Assembly (NCBI RefSeq): GCF_011745365.1
Contig: NW_024468915.1
Location: 152,653-216,652 of the forward strand
Reading direction: 5' to 3'
DNA from: Cryphonectria parasitica EP155
Taxonomy: Eukaryota > Ascomycota > Sordariomycetes > Diaporthales > Cryphonectriaceae
DNA length: 64,000 nt
Under the pieces are notes generated by a model. That model was not told where the DNA came from, ran no database searches, and saw only the letters and a list, made by a program, of their open reading frames with translations. Shown here in pieces: positions 19,101 through 30,516 of this stretch (the stretch's first letter is position 1; each line of letters opens with the position of its first letter). Made by a program: the position numbers and the translations under genes.

Positions 19101-22100
19101 ATGGCCAACACGGATCATACACTCGAGCACGCTAAGGTCAGCTCCTGGTTCCTGGGCCCGCGGGCCGAGAACTTCGATATCCTCAAAGAGTTCTTCGCCT
19201 GTATCCTAGACGACCAGAGAGTAGCACGCGAGTCCATCTACAAGGACGACCCCGCCTTTATCACAGCTGAGGTCAAAGCTACCGAGAGCTTTACAGAGAG
19301 CATTGCCACATTGCGGGAGGATGTCAAGAATCTATCCAAGGGTCTAGCTACCCATTCTATCCCGTTCTGGTCGCCCCGGTACAATGCCCACATGAACATG
19401 GACACTGCCATGTCGAGCATCATTGGATGTGAGTTTTCTTCCCAAGTGCCTCTAGCATTGTGCCTTGGCGTGTGAGTTATTCAGTTGACTGATCTCTCGC
19501 TGTGCGATGCAGACATGGCATCGATGATGTATAACCCCAACAACGTTGCTACTGAGGCTAGCCCCTTCACCACTGCTCTGGAGAAGAATGTCGGGATGCA
19601 GCTCTGCGGTATGCTGGGTTATAGGACCTCCGGTGACTTCCCTGGATGGGGCCACATTACATGCGTGAGTGATAGCAAGAGTGGAACGCTCGCCACACTC
19701 AAATCGCACTGACTCCCGGTATCAGGACGGCTCTGTGGCCAACCTCGAAGCTATCTGGGCTAGTAAGTCGTCCTCGCCGTCTCCCACCGGCCTGCCGAGT
19801 TGCAGCTCATCCGCGTGTGCACAGCCCGAAACCTCAAGTACTATCCACTGTCCCTCAAGCTGGCCATGGGCGACAAGGGCCCTCTCCGGTTTCTCGCCGA
19901 TGCCAGGCCGCCCTTCCTCGTCGAGAACTGCCAGGGCACCAAGAAGCCATTTGGCGAGCTGTCCACCTGGGAGCTGCTTAATCTAACGCCGTCCACCATT
20001 CTCGACCTCCCGACCCGCCTTGCCACCGAGCACAGCATCTCGGCGGCATTCCTGCAGACCGCGCTCAACGACTTCCTCATCCAGACCCTCGGCAAGGACC
20101 AGCTGGAGAAGAAGTTTGGCATCAAGAAGTCGCCCAAGTTCCTCATCAGCACTACCAAGCATTACTCGTGGCCGAAAGGCGGAGGTGAGTGCTTCTCCAC
20201 CCTGGCGTTTCTCTGGGAAACCCTCCCCGTGTCCTGACGCCGAGAACGCCTGTCCAGCTATCGCCGGCCTCGGCTCCGACTGCTTCATCGACATCCAGGT
20301 CGACGACGACGCGCGCATGGACGTGGCCGACCTCAGACGACAACTTGACTCCTGCATCCACCACAAGGACGACGAGGACGAGCACACTCCTGTGTTTGGC
20401 TGCGTAGCCATCATCGGGTCGACCGAGCACGGCGCCTGCGACCCCCTGGCCGAGCTTGTCCGCGTGCGCAGCGAGTACGAGGAACAAGGCCTCTCATTCG
20501 CCATCCACGCAGATGCTGCCTGGGGTGGCTATTTTGCGTCCATGGTTCCCAGCGATGGTCCCCTGCTGCTCCCCAACCTGCCTTACGTCCCGACCCTGGC
20601 CCTGCAGCCGTATACCATAGAGCAGCTCAAGGCTCTGGCTAACGCCGACAGCATCACCATTGACCCGCACAAGTAAGGCCTCGAGAACCATGGAGAGACG
20701 CTGAGAGCCCAAGATTGCTCGACCATGATGCATATGTACTTACTCACTCCTACCACTAGATCAGGTTACATCAACTACCCTGCCGGTGGCCTCTGCTACC
20801 GCGACGCACGCATGAGATACCTCATCACCTGGACGAGTCCCATCGTGTACCACGCCGGCGATGACACCGGGAGCATGGGCGTCTATGGCGTCGAGGGCAG
20901 CAAGCCTGGAGCGTCGGCGGTGGCCACTTGGCTGACGCACAAGACGCTGGGGCTGCACGAAAGCGGATACGGAAGACTACTCGGAGAAGCCGTCTTTACG
21001 TGCACTAAGGTCAGTCAACAACACCAAGCACAGCTCAGACAGACAGAACCCTGGGTGCAGGGTGATGACCGCTGACGCTCAGGTCGACGCATCGTAGCTG
21101 TATTGCTACTGGGCCACCCTAACAGAGCCCACTTCGGACCTTATCGTCGTCCCTCTCATCCGCCTCCCTGCTGAAAAGGAAGGGGGCGACCAGCAGAAAA
21201 TTGAGGAGCAGAAGGACTACATCCGGAAGAGGATTCTAGGAGTGAGCAACGAGAACCTCATCAAGGACAAGGAGGCCGTCAAACTCCTAAAGAAGTTGGG
21301 CGGTGATCTCATGATCAACGCCTTTGCCTGCAACTTCAAGATCGATGGCAAGCCGAACCGCAACGTGGTAAGTGCAGGTGACGGCAGAGGATGAAGAATA
21401 ATATGAGGGTGCACTCACCTTTACTGACACAAGCCGTCCCCAGGTTGAGGCAAACTACCTCAACGAGCGCATCTTCAAGCGCCTCTCGGTCACGTCCATG
21501 GACGATATCGTCGCGGAGAGGCCCCTGTTCCTGACGCAGTCCAAGTTCGGCGACAAGAAATACGGCTCCTGTCTGCGGCACTACAAGCGCCGCCTCCAGC
21601 TGAACGACGGGAGAGGCGGTGCGCAAGGCGACCTGACATTTCTCGTGAATGTGACCATGAGTCCGTGGCCCACCGACTCTTCCTTCCTTAGCGAGCTCAC
21701 CGAGTCGTTTAGGAAGATTGCCGAGGAGGAAGTCGAGGTATGATGCAGTCAAGTTTTTTGTTTGCTCCTCGGTTTCCCAGCTGCCCCGACCACGCAGCCA
21801 AGGGCTGACGCATTTTTGAATGAGTATGACAGCGCTGCATTCTACGCAACAAGATCACCAAGTCCATCCACGGCTTTGTGATGCAGGGCCTCGAGCAGGT
21901 CTTTCTCGTCCACCTCCCCATGTTTAACATGGCCAACCACCGCTGGCAGCTCATCCTCGCGGCGGACCTGCCCGCCGCCGCCAAGGAACAGTACCAAAAC
22001 CTGCGGAAGGACAACCCAGAGAAGTTCTACACTGTGGCCAACACCGAGTCCGAGATCCTCGAGACCATGCTCGAGCCAGGCGCGTCAGTGCACGTGCGCA

Positions 22101-22707
22101 TGGATGAGGGCATTCCCGCGCCAGACGCGCCGCCGCTGGCCGAGTTCGAGCTTACAAACATACGCGTCGTCGTGCGCGAGTCCATGTCGTTCGATACTCT
22201 CGACGCGACGTACCCGGATAAGATGCCGTTTTATCTCTATGGCAGTGCAGGCGAGCGTCACGTCGACCACGTGCTCAAGACGTCGCCCAATGCCCAGCTC
22301 AATGCTGACTGTGTATCCGTCGCTGTGCAGCCCGAGCTCACTGAGGAGCAGCTCTCTAAGGGCGTGGTAGCTGTGTTTGAGACCGTGTTCGAGAAGGCTA
22401 TGCAGCCCTTGTGAGTATCTCTGTGCAACCCCCACGCGCCGCATCGAAGGGAGGGGCTCTGTTTTTCTAACGAGGGACGACGTGGCGACTCAGGCCCACC
22501 AACAGCCAAGGACAGCTAGACATGGCGCAGATCCCCGGCCTATCTTTCGAGCCGTCCGCCACGCACAAGGTATCAGTATACAATAGCCTCGACGACTCGA
22601 GGAGTGAGAACCCCAAGCCCATCGCTAGTGGAGAGATAACCTTGGGTAAAACAGTGTACGTGGACTGGAAGGAAGTCAACATGGACCCCGCCAGCGAGCA
22701 TCACTAG
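19101..22707 (+). CDS. Large group II PLP-dependent decarboxylase (aromatic amino-acid decarboxylase-like)
   Basis: Ten exons join cleanly to 965 aa: 19101-19428, 19513-19664, 19726-19762, 19825-20184, 20258-20672, 20760-21009, 21098-21367, 21444-21737, 21833-22410 and 22494-22707. PLP-binding landmarks: HADAAWGGYF (His about 376, Asp about 378) and the Schiff-base lysine in SITIDPHKSGYINYPAGG (Lys about 431, its codon split by an intron). EAIWATRNLKYYPLSLK and STEHGACDPLAELV also fit the family. The seventh exon starts after the second AG (21097); the earlier AG would add a stop. Typical members are about 500 aa. Here roughly 300 further residues follow (VFLVHLPMFNMANHRWQL onward), with no domain I recognise, a layout I recall from some fungal decarboxylases. 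Expected reaction: decarboxylation of an L-amino acid, substrate unknown. No lesion seen. Confidence 0.9.
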
Positions 22708-23586
22708 CAGTATGTGACGGGACTGTCCAAGAAGAGCTGATGTCTGTTGTATCGAGGCGGAAGAGAGGAGAGAGCAACAGGTCCGATGTTGCATCACGTT
22801 TCTGCATAAGCAGAACCAACAAGTCTCAGCTCTAACGGAGCTTCCATTCGCCCCACTTGCTGCATCTACATTAGCATGAGTAACAAGCAGATATTTAAGT
22901 AGTTACACGCCCATTATAACATCAAACAATCAGTCTTTCTGTCAGTCGCTCTGACTAGCTACTCAAATCGTAACGCTGGTGCTGAAGAACAATACCAGGC
23001 CTGCACTATATCACCAGAGCCTTTGCTTTGCTTTCATAATCCATAGCGTAGCCCACGTTCCCTCCGGGTCAATCAGGCTGTGGGACCTAGTGCCCATTGG
23101 CGTAGGAGATTTCTTGACGCTGCCTCTATTGCGTCCAGCCATGGCATGATCTTCTCGTCTTGGAGAAGTCCTCGCTTATAGTCCAACGCTTCCGCCAGGC
23201 CATGCGTTCTATCCTTCATGCGCTTCTGCATCCATCTCCTCCCTGCACACCTTTCATGTCGGAGTGCGACTAGCCTTTATACATATCAACAGCATCTAAT
23301 GGAGTCGTTGGCTCTGCTGGTTTGGGCTGCAGTTGGTGACTTGTTCTCCAAGAGAGTAAAAAGAGCCCAAACATATGACGTGTTGCTTGGTGTGATTGTA
23401 AGCGTTGATTTCTGCTGCCAAGAACCGTTTGCGACACCAGAGAGGGACTCCCTTTGTATGATCACTGCAGAACTCAGGGGACGATGAGCAAGAATGCATC
23501 CTTTAGAAACGCGGCATATTCTAGTCTCGCAACTTATATGTATTACTCGAAAGTTCCAATGTAGGAACATAACCCTTAGCAACTCG
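22708..23586. other. Intergenic region without visible genes
   Basis: Spacer between two convergent genes. I see no RNA gene, repeat or conserved reading frame. Confidence 0.5.
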
Positions 23587-24771
23587 TCATACTCTATGCT
23601 GAATAGTATGTACTCCATGTTTGTCTCGTCCGTACTTCTTGTCTAAAAAGGTCTTCAGTCTATCCATGCGACAGGTAACTTCATCATCGTCGGAATGCTC
23701 ATCACTACGATGCAAAGAAGACTGCTGTTCTGCAGAAGTTTTGCCTTTCGACTTCTTGCTCTGCGATAAAGACCTCGTAGTCTTTTGGGGAAAGCAGCCA
23801 GCAACAGCAGAATCTCCCGGCTGCATCGAGATCCTGCCTGCCTGTCGTCTGATTCGAGCCCTTTCCGCGGGTGTAGGTGCGGGTCTCAGAATGGGCACTG
23901 ATACAAATCGAGGCTTGCGTGATTCCTGGGCCCGGCTGGGAACAGTCGTGGATAGGAGGCGAGTGGCTTCTGACGGACGAGATGCGTCGTGATTGAAAGC
24001 CAAAGCATCAATAGCGTCATCCCCCTCTTCTTCATCTTGGTCCAGATTGCTCTCGTCGCCATATGCAGAGCTCACGACCGAGTCTGAATCCACTTCTGTT
24101 GGTGACGGTGGCATATGTGGACGGCGTTGCTGGCGCGTGGCCGAATACGCGCGAGCCCTTCTGGGGTGGTAGGCTTCCTTTCCAGCCTCCTCTTCTTTCT
24201 CGGCCTTCCGAAGCTTTGCCAGTTGGAGTCGTGCGGACTCGAGGGCCCCCTCCAGCCTGGAAACCTCTTTCTGCGCGCCCTCGACGGTGGTCAGCTTGCT
24301 GCCAGACTTCTGAAGCCCAGCACGAGCTCGGATTTTTGTTGTCCACGTTTCGGGCGTGTAAATCTCTTTGGGCCTAGCTAACTTGGTCGGAGGCACTTCA
24401 CCATCCCGAATGGCTTGGGCACGTGCGGCCTGGAGACGTGTCTTCTCGGGTATGGCATCGGTTGACAGAGCAAGATCAGACCATACGCTCTGCAATTTCC
24501 GTCGCACCTTGACCTCGAGAATCGGGCCGAGTTCATCGCCGTCAACATTGTGTAGCGCAGAGAATCGATCCAAGCCCAGTTCCTGAAGCAGCGGTGTAAT
24601 GTCTGTAGACGGTAACCATGGCTTTCCGTCGCCCTCCTGTCGATGTTTAGTCGCGAAGGACTGGAAAGCAGCAGCCTCTTCACTGGCCCATTTGGCTCGA
24701 GTATTGGAGCGGACTTGAAGGGCATCGGTACCAAAGAGCTGGAGTGAACCTGATGTTCCATCTGGGGCCAT
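23587..24771 (-). CDS. Hypothetical 394-aa protein with coiled-coil segment
   Basis: An unbroken single-exon frame, GC-richer than its flanks. I do not recognise the family. The N-terminal 110 residues are mixed (WASEEAAAFQSFATKHRQEG, LQELGLDRFSALHNVDGDEL) and could be a small helical domain. About residues 165-200 form a likely coiled coil (AQKEVSRLEGALESARLQL). The rest is polar and disordered, with an acidic run (ESNLDQDEEEGDDAID), a basic Ser/Lys patch and a charged tail (MDRLKTFLDKKYGRDKHG). Nothing suggests secretion or membrane insertion; a nuclear or scaffold role is only a guess. It has the same strand and general make-up (single long frame, charged, disordered) as the hypothetical protein at 28140, but I see no clear sequence match between them. 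Confidence 0.65.
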   Translation of the reverse strand: MAPDGTSGSLQLFGTDALQVRSNTRAKWASEEAAAFQSFATKHRQEGDGKPWLPSTDITPLLQELGLDRFSALHNVDGDELGPILEVKVRRKLQSVWSDLALSTDAIPEKTRLQAARAQAIRDGEVPPTKLARPKEIYTPETWTTKIRARAGLQKSGSKLTTVEGAQKEVSRLEGALESARLQLAKLRKAEKEEEAGKEAYHPRRARAYSATRQQRRPHMPPSPTEVDSDSVVSSAYGDESNLDQDEEEGDDAIDALAFNHDASRPSEATRLLSTTVPSRAQESRKPRFVSVPILRPAPTPAERARIRRQAGRISMQPGDSAVAGCFPQKTTRSLSQSKKSKGKTSAEQQSSLHRSDEHSDDDEVTCRMDRLKTFLDKKYGRDKHGVHTIQHRV

Positions 24772-25523
24772 GACAAATAACAGTTATGATGGACAGGAAA
24801 TTTTGCGAGAAACAATTAATTAGGGTGTATTGCTGAACGAGCTTCATAACAAGGAATACGTGAAGGGCAATGAATTCAGAATTGTATCTAGGACTATGTC
24901 TGATTAAATACTTTCGAGCTCAGGAGCGTCATCGCAACAGCCAAAACTGCTGAAACTCATCTCTGAGATCTTTTCCATAGGCAAAGTTAAGAAATTCTAA
25001 CCATACCAGATCAGCTAACCGAAGCCTGAACAAAGAAGCTCAGAGCTCTATTAGAACCTGAAACACTAGCATTGTCATGAGACTGCCTGCTCCATGATGC
25101 TGTAATTCACGTCTTTGTTTCAATTCTCACTCGCATTCAAAATGAGCAGTATTATTGTGAGACTGTCATATCGGGTTTCACCGTCTGCGGTATTAGTCTA
25201 GTGGAGACGGATACGTCGGCCAGGGATAAATTCTGCGTAGGACCATATGCTAGATCTGAAAGGAGAGAACCCAGCAGAGACTGCTTTATATATGCAGTCA
25301 GTATAGCAGACACAACAATATGGCAAAACGGACTCAAAAAAACATGACCAGAGTTCTCTTGAAACCATCAGTCACTGGACCCCTATCTGTCAAGAGCCAG
25401 CGATTTTGAACCACACCGTTAGAGGCCATCATTAGTCAGGAAGAATGGTTTGCCCTAATACCAGCTAAAGGTCGACAGGAGTAGATTTCGGTGAGTTCTA
25501 ATAGTAGAGATGACTAGGCTGTA

Positions 25524-26387
25524 TTACTTTTCTATAAGTTGGATGTAGAGATAGGCTATAGTATCCTCAGAGGCCGATCGAAGGACCAGCAGCTTGATTC
25601 TGGCCTTGTCCCAGATGTTGTTTGTCTCCTTATCTAAAGTAACTAGCTGTTTGGCCAGAACCATCTTCTGCCTCGCCTCCCTCTGTTTGCACATGTATAT
25701 GGATGCTTACTTGCCAATGCTGCAGTACCAAGCGTGGCACCGTGTGCTCAGAGCCCATGTGCAGACTGCCCACTGAATACTGTAGAGCCTAGGCCGCGGA
25801 GAAATATTACGGGCCATGAGAATAATAAAATATTTTCTTCCTCACCCTGCCCAGATGCCTCGACTCGTGACCTCCAGAATGGAAGGCCTCGAGCCAAACG
25901 CAGACTTTGGTGCTTGGTTCGTTGCTTGTGCGGCGCTCTGGCGAGGCAGCCAACCTTTCGAGACATTTGCCCTTGACAGCTTCCACATATCAACCGCCAA
26001 GTTAGGCCAGAAATGTCTTTTTTCAATTTCCCACTCACAGCTTCCTTCCTGTCGGCACCACATGAAGACCATCATGGGCGGGCTTGAAGTCCCACATTGC
26101 CAGGATAGCAGACCATCGAGCCGCTGCATCGTTCTATAACCATGACCTCGTACGGATACTGCCAGCCTGCAAGATGGATGAGATGGCAGAGGGGTCGAAG
26201 TTGACAGCAGTGATGGACTGGCGCAGACGACGTGTCTTCCCGAGGTCTCGAGGTGTTTCGACGGATGTTGCCGCGTAAAGACGGTAATATAAACTTGCTC
26301 GAGGTCCACTTGCGACAATATGGTCTTAGCAAGCGACATGATGTAATCAGATTTAGGGGGCTTATCACGACAAGTCATTGAGTACAT
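25524..26387 (-). pseudogene. Coding-like debris of an unidentified gene
   Basis: On the minus strand several short frames read like real protein interrupted by stops and shifts: TPRDLGKTRRLRQSITAVNF and ILAMWDFKPAHDGLHVVP (about 26060-26260), and LAKQLVTLDKETNNIWDKAR ending at the TAA at 25524-25526. I cannot name a family. This is weak evidence for one decayed gene; it could be pieces of two. Confidence 0.25.
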
Positions 26388-27043
26388 GGCACTGAAGAGT
26401 ATATGCTATGTAGTGTGAGATGTATCTGTTGTTGTCGGAAACGATCAAGCAGGCGGAATCCGAAGGTATTGATTGGTCAGCTGACGTGCTGAGCAAGAAA
26501 ATAGAGAGCGCAGACTAATCATATACCAGAGAGTCTTGAGTTTTATAACATCTCTTGTGGATTCCACCCGCCTCCGCAACATCTGTGCAAGCACGATGAG
26601 CGCTACTACCATGAACAGGTCGCGCTCAGGATGAGCCAGCCGGCTTTCGCCTCCGCCTCAGGCGCCAAGCTTGTTCAGTCAGGAACAGGGTCGAAACCAG
26701 CACAGTAGAGGTCGATAGTTGTTCTGTCGAAAAAGGCGATAATGGGGAGCCGCCGTTGCTGCCCGTTGCTGGCCGCGGCCGTGTCTGTGTCCGTCGCGCC
26801 ACAGCGGTCATGCAGCCGTAGTATGGCCGTTGTCAGGCTCCAGTATCGGGGCGAGTATGGAATCGACAATGCGTTGTGCGAATCAAAATTGAAGCTTCTT
26901 TCGACAGCTGGGCAGTGGAGATGGGTTCAGCAGTAAAAAAGGAAATAGAAAAAGTTTTTGTGCTTGGGAAACTGAAAAAACATTTTTATCTGTTGGTCCT
27001 TGTCCTGATCCTGCCAGTGGAATTTCAAAGCAGCAACAGCAGC

Positions 27044-27103
<60 letters not shown>
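27044..27103 (+). repeat. (ATG)20 microsatellite
   Basis: Twenty uninterrupted ATG triplets in a non-coding region, giving long Met or Ile runs in translation that have no meaning. Likely polymorphic in length between strains. Confidence 0.95.
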
Positions 27104-27104
<1 letters not shown>

Positions 27105-28139
27105 CGATTAGATAGCCTGCATAAACATGAGGCCCATCAGCAGCGATGCTATCACCATCTTCTACCTCTATCGACCTCTCCAGCTGGTCCTGTCCTACCA
27201 CGCTAAGTCTGCAGTTGGACAAGAGCATGGACAGCCATAGTAGAAAGGAGTTGGTGGACTGGATGCAGAAGTGGCTGCAGCAGCAGTATCTGTTCCTCTG
27301 AGGCCACTCATGCCACTTTTTTTTATCCTCGTGAATATGCATACAGCTGTGGCTGGGCAGCGAGATGACACTGCATGCTGAACTACAGGTGGAGGGGAAT
27401 GTTCTGGCGACATAATTCTGTTGAGTTGTGGTGGTGCGTTGAGAGCTCAACTGATAATTTCTATTGATTTGCAAACAAAACAAACAGCGCTATATATCAT
27501 TGTGCTGACCTTTTCTACTTCCATTTTATCTTGTCTTGCATTTAATCTTGCGGTTGAAGGATAAGGCATATGGCAGGTAGCAGCAAGATACTTAAAGCCA
27601 GCCATTGATATTATATGCTCACAGTCAAGAGCGAACTGCTGCAGAACACCAAAGGGTACACCTGACTTCGACAAAAAAAGCCTCCTCCTGCTTATTTGTA
27701 GGGACTACTTAAAAAATTTTCCGGGACTACGCTATTATCAGGGTCTGTGGCAAGATTGATGAATAAGTACTGCCAGATCAACTTTCCTCCCCTCCCCGCC
27801 CCCCCTCCTGAAATGCAACCATGACCCATCCTCATTCCGTCACATCTCTCAATCTCATCCCTTGACCTTCATCTTGCATTTTCCTCTGGATGATCTTCGG
27901 GTCATGCTAGACGCTATGTGGAGTCGAGCCTGGCAGGTCTTGATGTCATGATGAGTGCCTCAAGGTGGTTGGCTTTGCCACAGCGCGAGACGATGTCATG
28001 TACCCATGATGCCATTGCTTGCAGCACTCGTGCATTGCTTTCAGTTCAGGCATACCTGACATGGCATCATTCAGCAGCATTTACCTCTATCAGCCTGTCT
28101 AATTAATAGATCGCAAGAGTATAAAGGCCAAGAGACTTG

Positions 28140-29804
28140 TTAACTTTCTTTATCTTTAGCTGGCACTCTCTTGAACATTCCAAAGCTTCCTTGTACCCTC
28201 TTTGGATACTGGGGCTCGGGCAGTCCTAGTCTCCTTGCCCGATATTGTTCTGCATCGCGAATCCATCCTGGGACAGGGTTGTCGTCGTCAGGGTGTCTGA
28301 CCACGCCTAGCCACCCAGAGTACCGCTGAGCCTCGGCGAGTAAGTTCTCATTACAAACACCGTCCACGCTTATTCCTGCCAGGGCCTCGCGCTGCTCCTG
28401 AGGCGTGAGATTGCTGAAATTAATCGCGACTAGAACCCGTCTGCGTTTTTCCCAGAACCGTTCGATATAGGCATACCGGTAGCCTTCGCTGCCGTCGGCG
28501 GCCGACGTCAATAAGAAACCGACACGACGATCCCTGGTATCTGATCTCGGTCCCTTGGGCTCAAAGTAATCGGGCTGCCATGTAGCTCGATGCTGCGACT
28601 GGGGCTCAAGACTCCAACGCTCGGGACTATGCTGTCCTAGGTCGTTCTGCTGAGGTTCAGAAGGATTTCCTGAATGTGGGCCAAGTTGAACGCGTTTCTC
28701 CTTGGTTTCGCTGTTCGCCATGTCCTTGCTCTTGGCGCTTCCCTGGTCGATGTCGCTCTCAAGCTGTTCTCGGACCGAGTCGGCGAACGGTCTCACCGGG
28801 AGTGCCTTCAGCTGTTGCATGTGGACAGATGTAGAGGCAGGGAGTGTGAAAATGGCTGTCTTGGCCGCGCCCACCTGCTCCTCTCCCAAAGTCAAGTCGG
28901 CCTTCGACTGGCTATAGTGAGTAGCCAAGTTATTGTCAGCCTCAGTGTCCAATCTGCCTGTGAACATGGTTGTTGCTGTCACTTTAGGCGCAGCCACTAC
29001 CGGTCGTTGCGCCTGTGTCTCCTGAGCAGAAATAGTTCGACAAGAGATCGGGCTTGTCTCCTCTCCCTTCTTCCCGCCCATCTCATCAGCCACCCTCTCC
29101 TCGTCCCAAATAATCTCTCTTAGCCACTTTTGCATGTACCGTGTCATCCACATAGCGCACTTGGCCTCGGTCCACTGTTCAAAAAATCGTGGCCAAGGTC
29201 GATGCGTTGCCTTTCCTTCCGACCGGCTCTGTATTACCAGATCATGGGCTTGTTGGGCTTCGCTATCGTAAGAGGTTGCATCTTGGGCGAGATTCTTGCC
29301 CGCAAGCGCTTTGATCCTCTGAAGGTCTGGACCCCCACCACCAATCCTCTCGAGGGCCTGGCGGACAAGATTACGCAGCTCCCTGTTCTCTGGCTGGGCA
29401 TCAGCGAGCAGTCGTAGGAGCTGCCGTGCACGGAGTGGACCTGGAGACACCGCGGCTGCCTCCTGCTCCATCCTGTGCTGAGCAAAGTCGAAGACGGAGG
29501 CTGTCAGGACGACATGGTCAGTTCCGGTCGTCAAATATTCCCGTGACCCGATGGACTTCATATTTGCGAAAATGAACAGATAAGTTACTGTGAGGATGAA
29601 GGATAATCTCCTTGCTAGCTTTGTCGAAAGGCTCCTTGTGGGCTCTCTTGCGAGTGGCCTTGTGACCTCCACTATTAGTACTGTCGCCGCTGTTCTCCGC
29701 TGAAGATGTCGTCTGTGGTGCTTGTTGACCACGAGTTTGTGATCTAGTCTGCATACGGTGCTCGGATGCCAACAGCGCATCTGTTGGTTTCGCCGCGGAC
29801 TCCA
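28140..29804 (-). CDS. Hypothetical protein, about 500 aa, uncertain 5' exon
   Basis: I do not recognise the family. The main frame (28140 to about 29617) is open and reads as protein. An N-terminal region carries MKSIGSREYLTTGTDHVVL and a helical part (RARQLLRLLADAQPENREL). A Trp-rich motif RFFEQWTEAKCAMWMTRYMQ, a long polar linker and a folded-looking C-terminus (RVLVAINFSNLTPQEQREAL, YSGWLGVVRHPDDDNPVPGW) follow. The likely start is the ATG at 29802-29804 (MESAAKPTDALL), joined by an intron whose acceptor is TCCTCACAG near 29590. A donor GTCACA or GTACTA keeps frame, but both are weak. The alternative is a start at MKSIG (about 29562). Single exon otherwise, no signal peptide, no membrane segment. 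Confidence 0.55.
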   Translation of the reverse strand, partial: WSPRRNQQMRCWHPSTVCRLDHKLVVNKHHRRHLQRRTAATVLIVEVTRPLAREPTRSLSTKLARRLSFILTVTYLFIFANMKSIGSREYLTTGTDHVVLTASVFDFAQHRMEQEAAAVSPGPLRARQLLRLLADAQPENRELRNLVRQALERIGGGGPDLQRIKALAGKNLAQDATSYDSEAQQAHDLVIQSRSEGKATHRPWPRFFEQWTEAKCAMWMTRYMQKWLREIIWDEERVADEMGGKKGEETSPISCRTISAQETQAQRPVVAAPKVTATTMFTGRLDTEADNNLATHYSQSKADLTLGEEQVGAAKTAIFTLPASTSVHMQQLKALPVRPFADSVREQLESDIDQGSAKSKDMANSETKEKRVQLGPHSGNPSEPQQNDLGQHSPERWSLEPQSQHRATWQPDYFEPKGPRSDTRDRRVGFLLTSAADGSEGYRYAYIERFWEKRRRVLVAINFSNLTPQEQREALAGISVDGVCNENLLAEAQRYSGWLGVVRHPDDDNPVPGWIRDAEQYRARRLGLPEPQYPKRVQGSFGMFKRVPAKDKES

Positions 29805-30516
29805 TCTTGTTGTTTTCCCGGAGCCCTTCTGTGATCAGGCTGTGATTGGGGGTGCTTGCACGTCCTGAAGGAGAATTTACATGCGCGTTTACGGAATCTG
29901 GTCGTAGCTGAGAATCTAGGATCCCATACTTTGACGCTATACACGATGTCAGTTTTGCTTCTTGACTGTCTTTGTTGAAACATAACAAAGAATGCTGGGT
30001 TTCGAAATACCTGTCTTTTCAAGAAGAGATCATGAGTTCGGACTTGACGGTGCACCATGAACTTTCAGGCTACGATCCTTGGTCTTTCAAGTTTTCATCC
30101 AAAGACTGTAAGCCCCTGTCTTGTCTCCCAGGTTCTAACTATACCTAAACTTTGCAACAGTCATGGATGCCAGAATCGGTGAGGCTCATGGACTCATGGA
30201 GATGTGCCATGGACAACAGCCAGAAAACACTGCTCAGCCTAAAAGGTGGGCAGTGTCTCTCTCCCAACCAGACTTCCCAGTCAATGTGATAGCTTGGCGC
30301 CAATGATAGGAACACCAAACATGGAGATGGATAAGATTTGTTGAAACACGCAATGAACCATGGCTGGAAGGTGGCGCTCGACCCGCGGGTTTACCGTCTA
30401 CCACATCTGCTCCTTCACGGTTCTTGCTATTTGGGTGCCTTGGGCCAGCTCTCTTTGGAGACAACGGGCCGCCATGTTTCCAGGATATGAAAGGTCCACT
30501 GGTGCGTCTCGACTCT

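Larger units (their letters stand above)
24772..28139. other. Long gene-poor stretch
   Basis: About 3.4 kb with no supported intact gene. It contains the coding-like debris described at 25524-26387, an (ATG)20 microsatellite and T-rich runs. Short overlapping frames on both strands here look random. Confidence 0.5.

Noticed and set aside
27025..27483. 152-codon minus-strand frame ending in a long Ile run
   Set aside because: The Ile run is the translated (ATG)20 microsatellite and the rest has no match.
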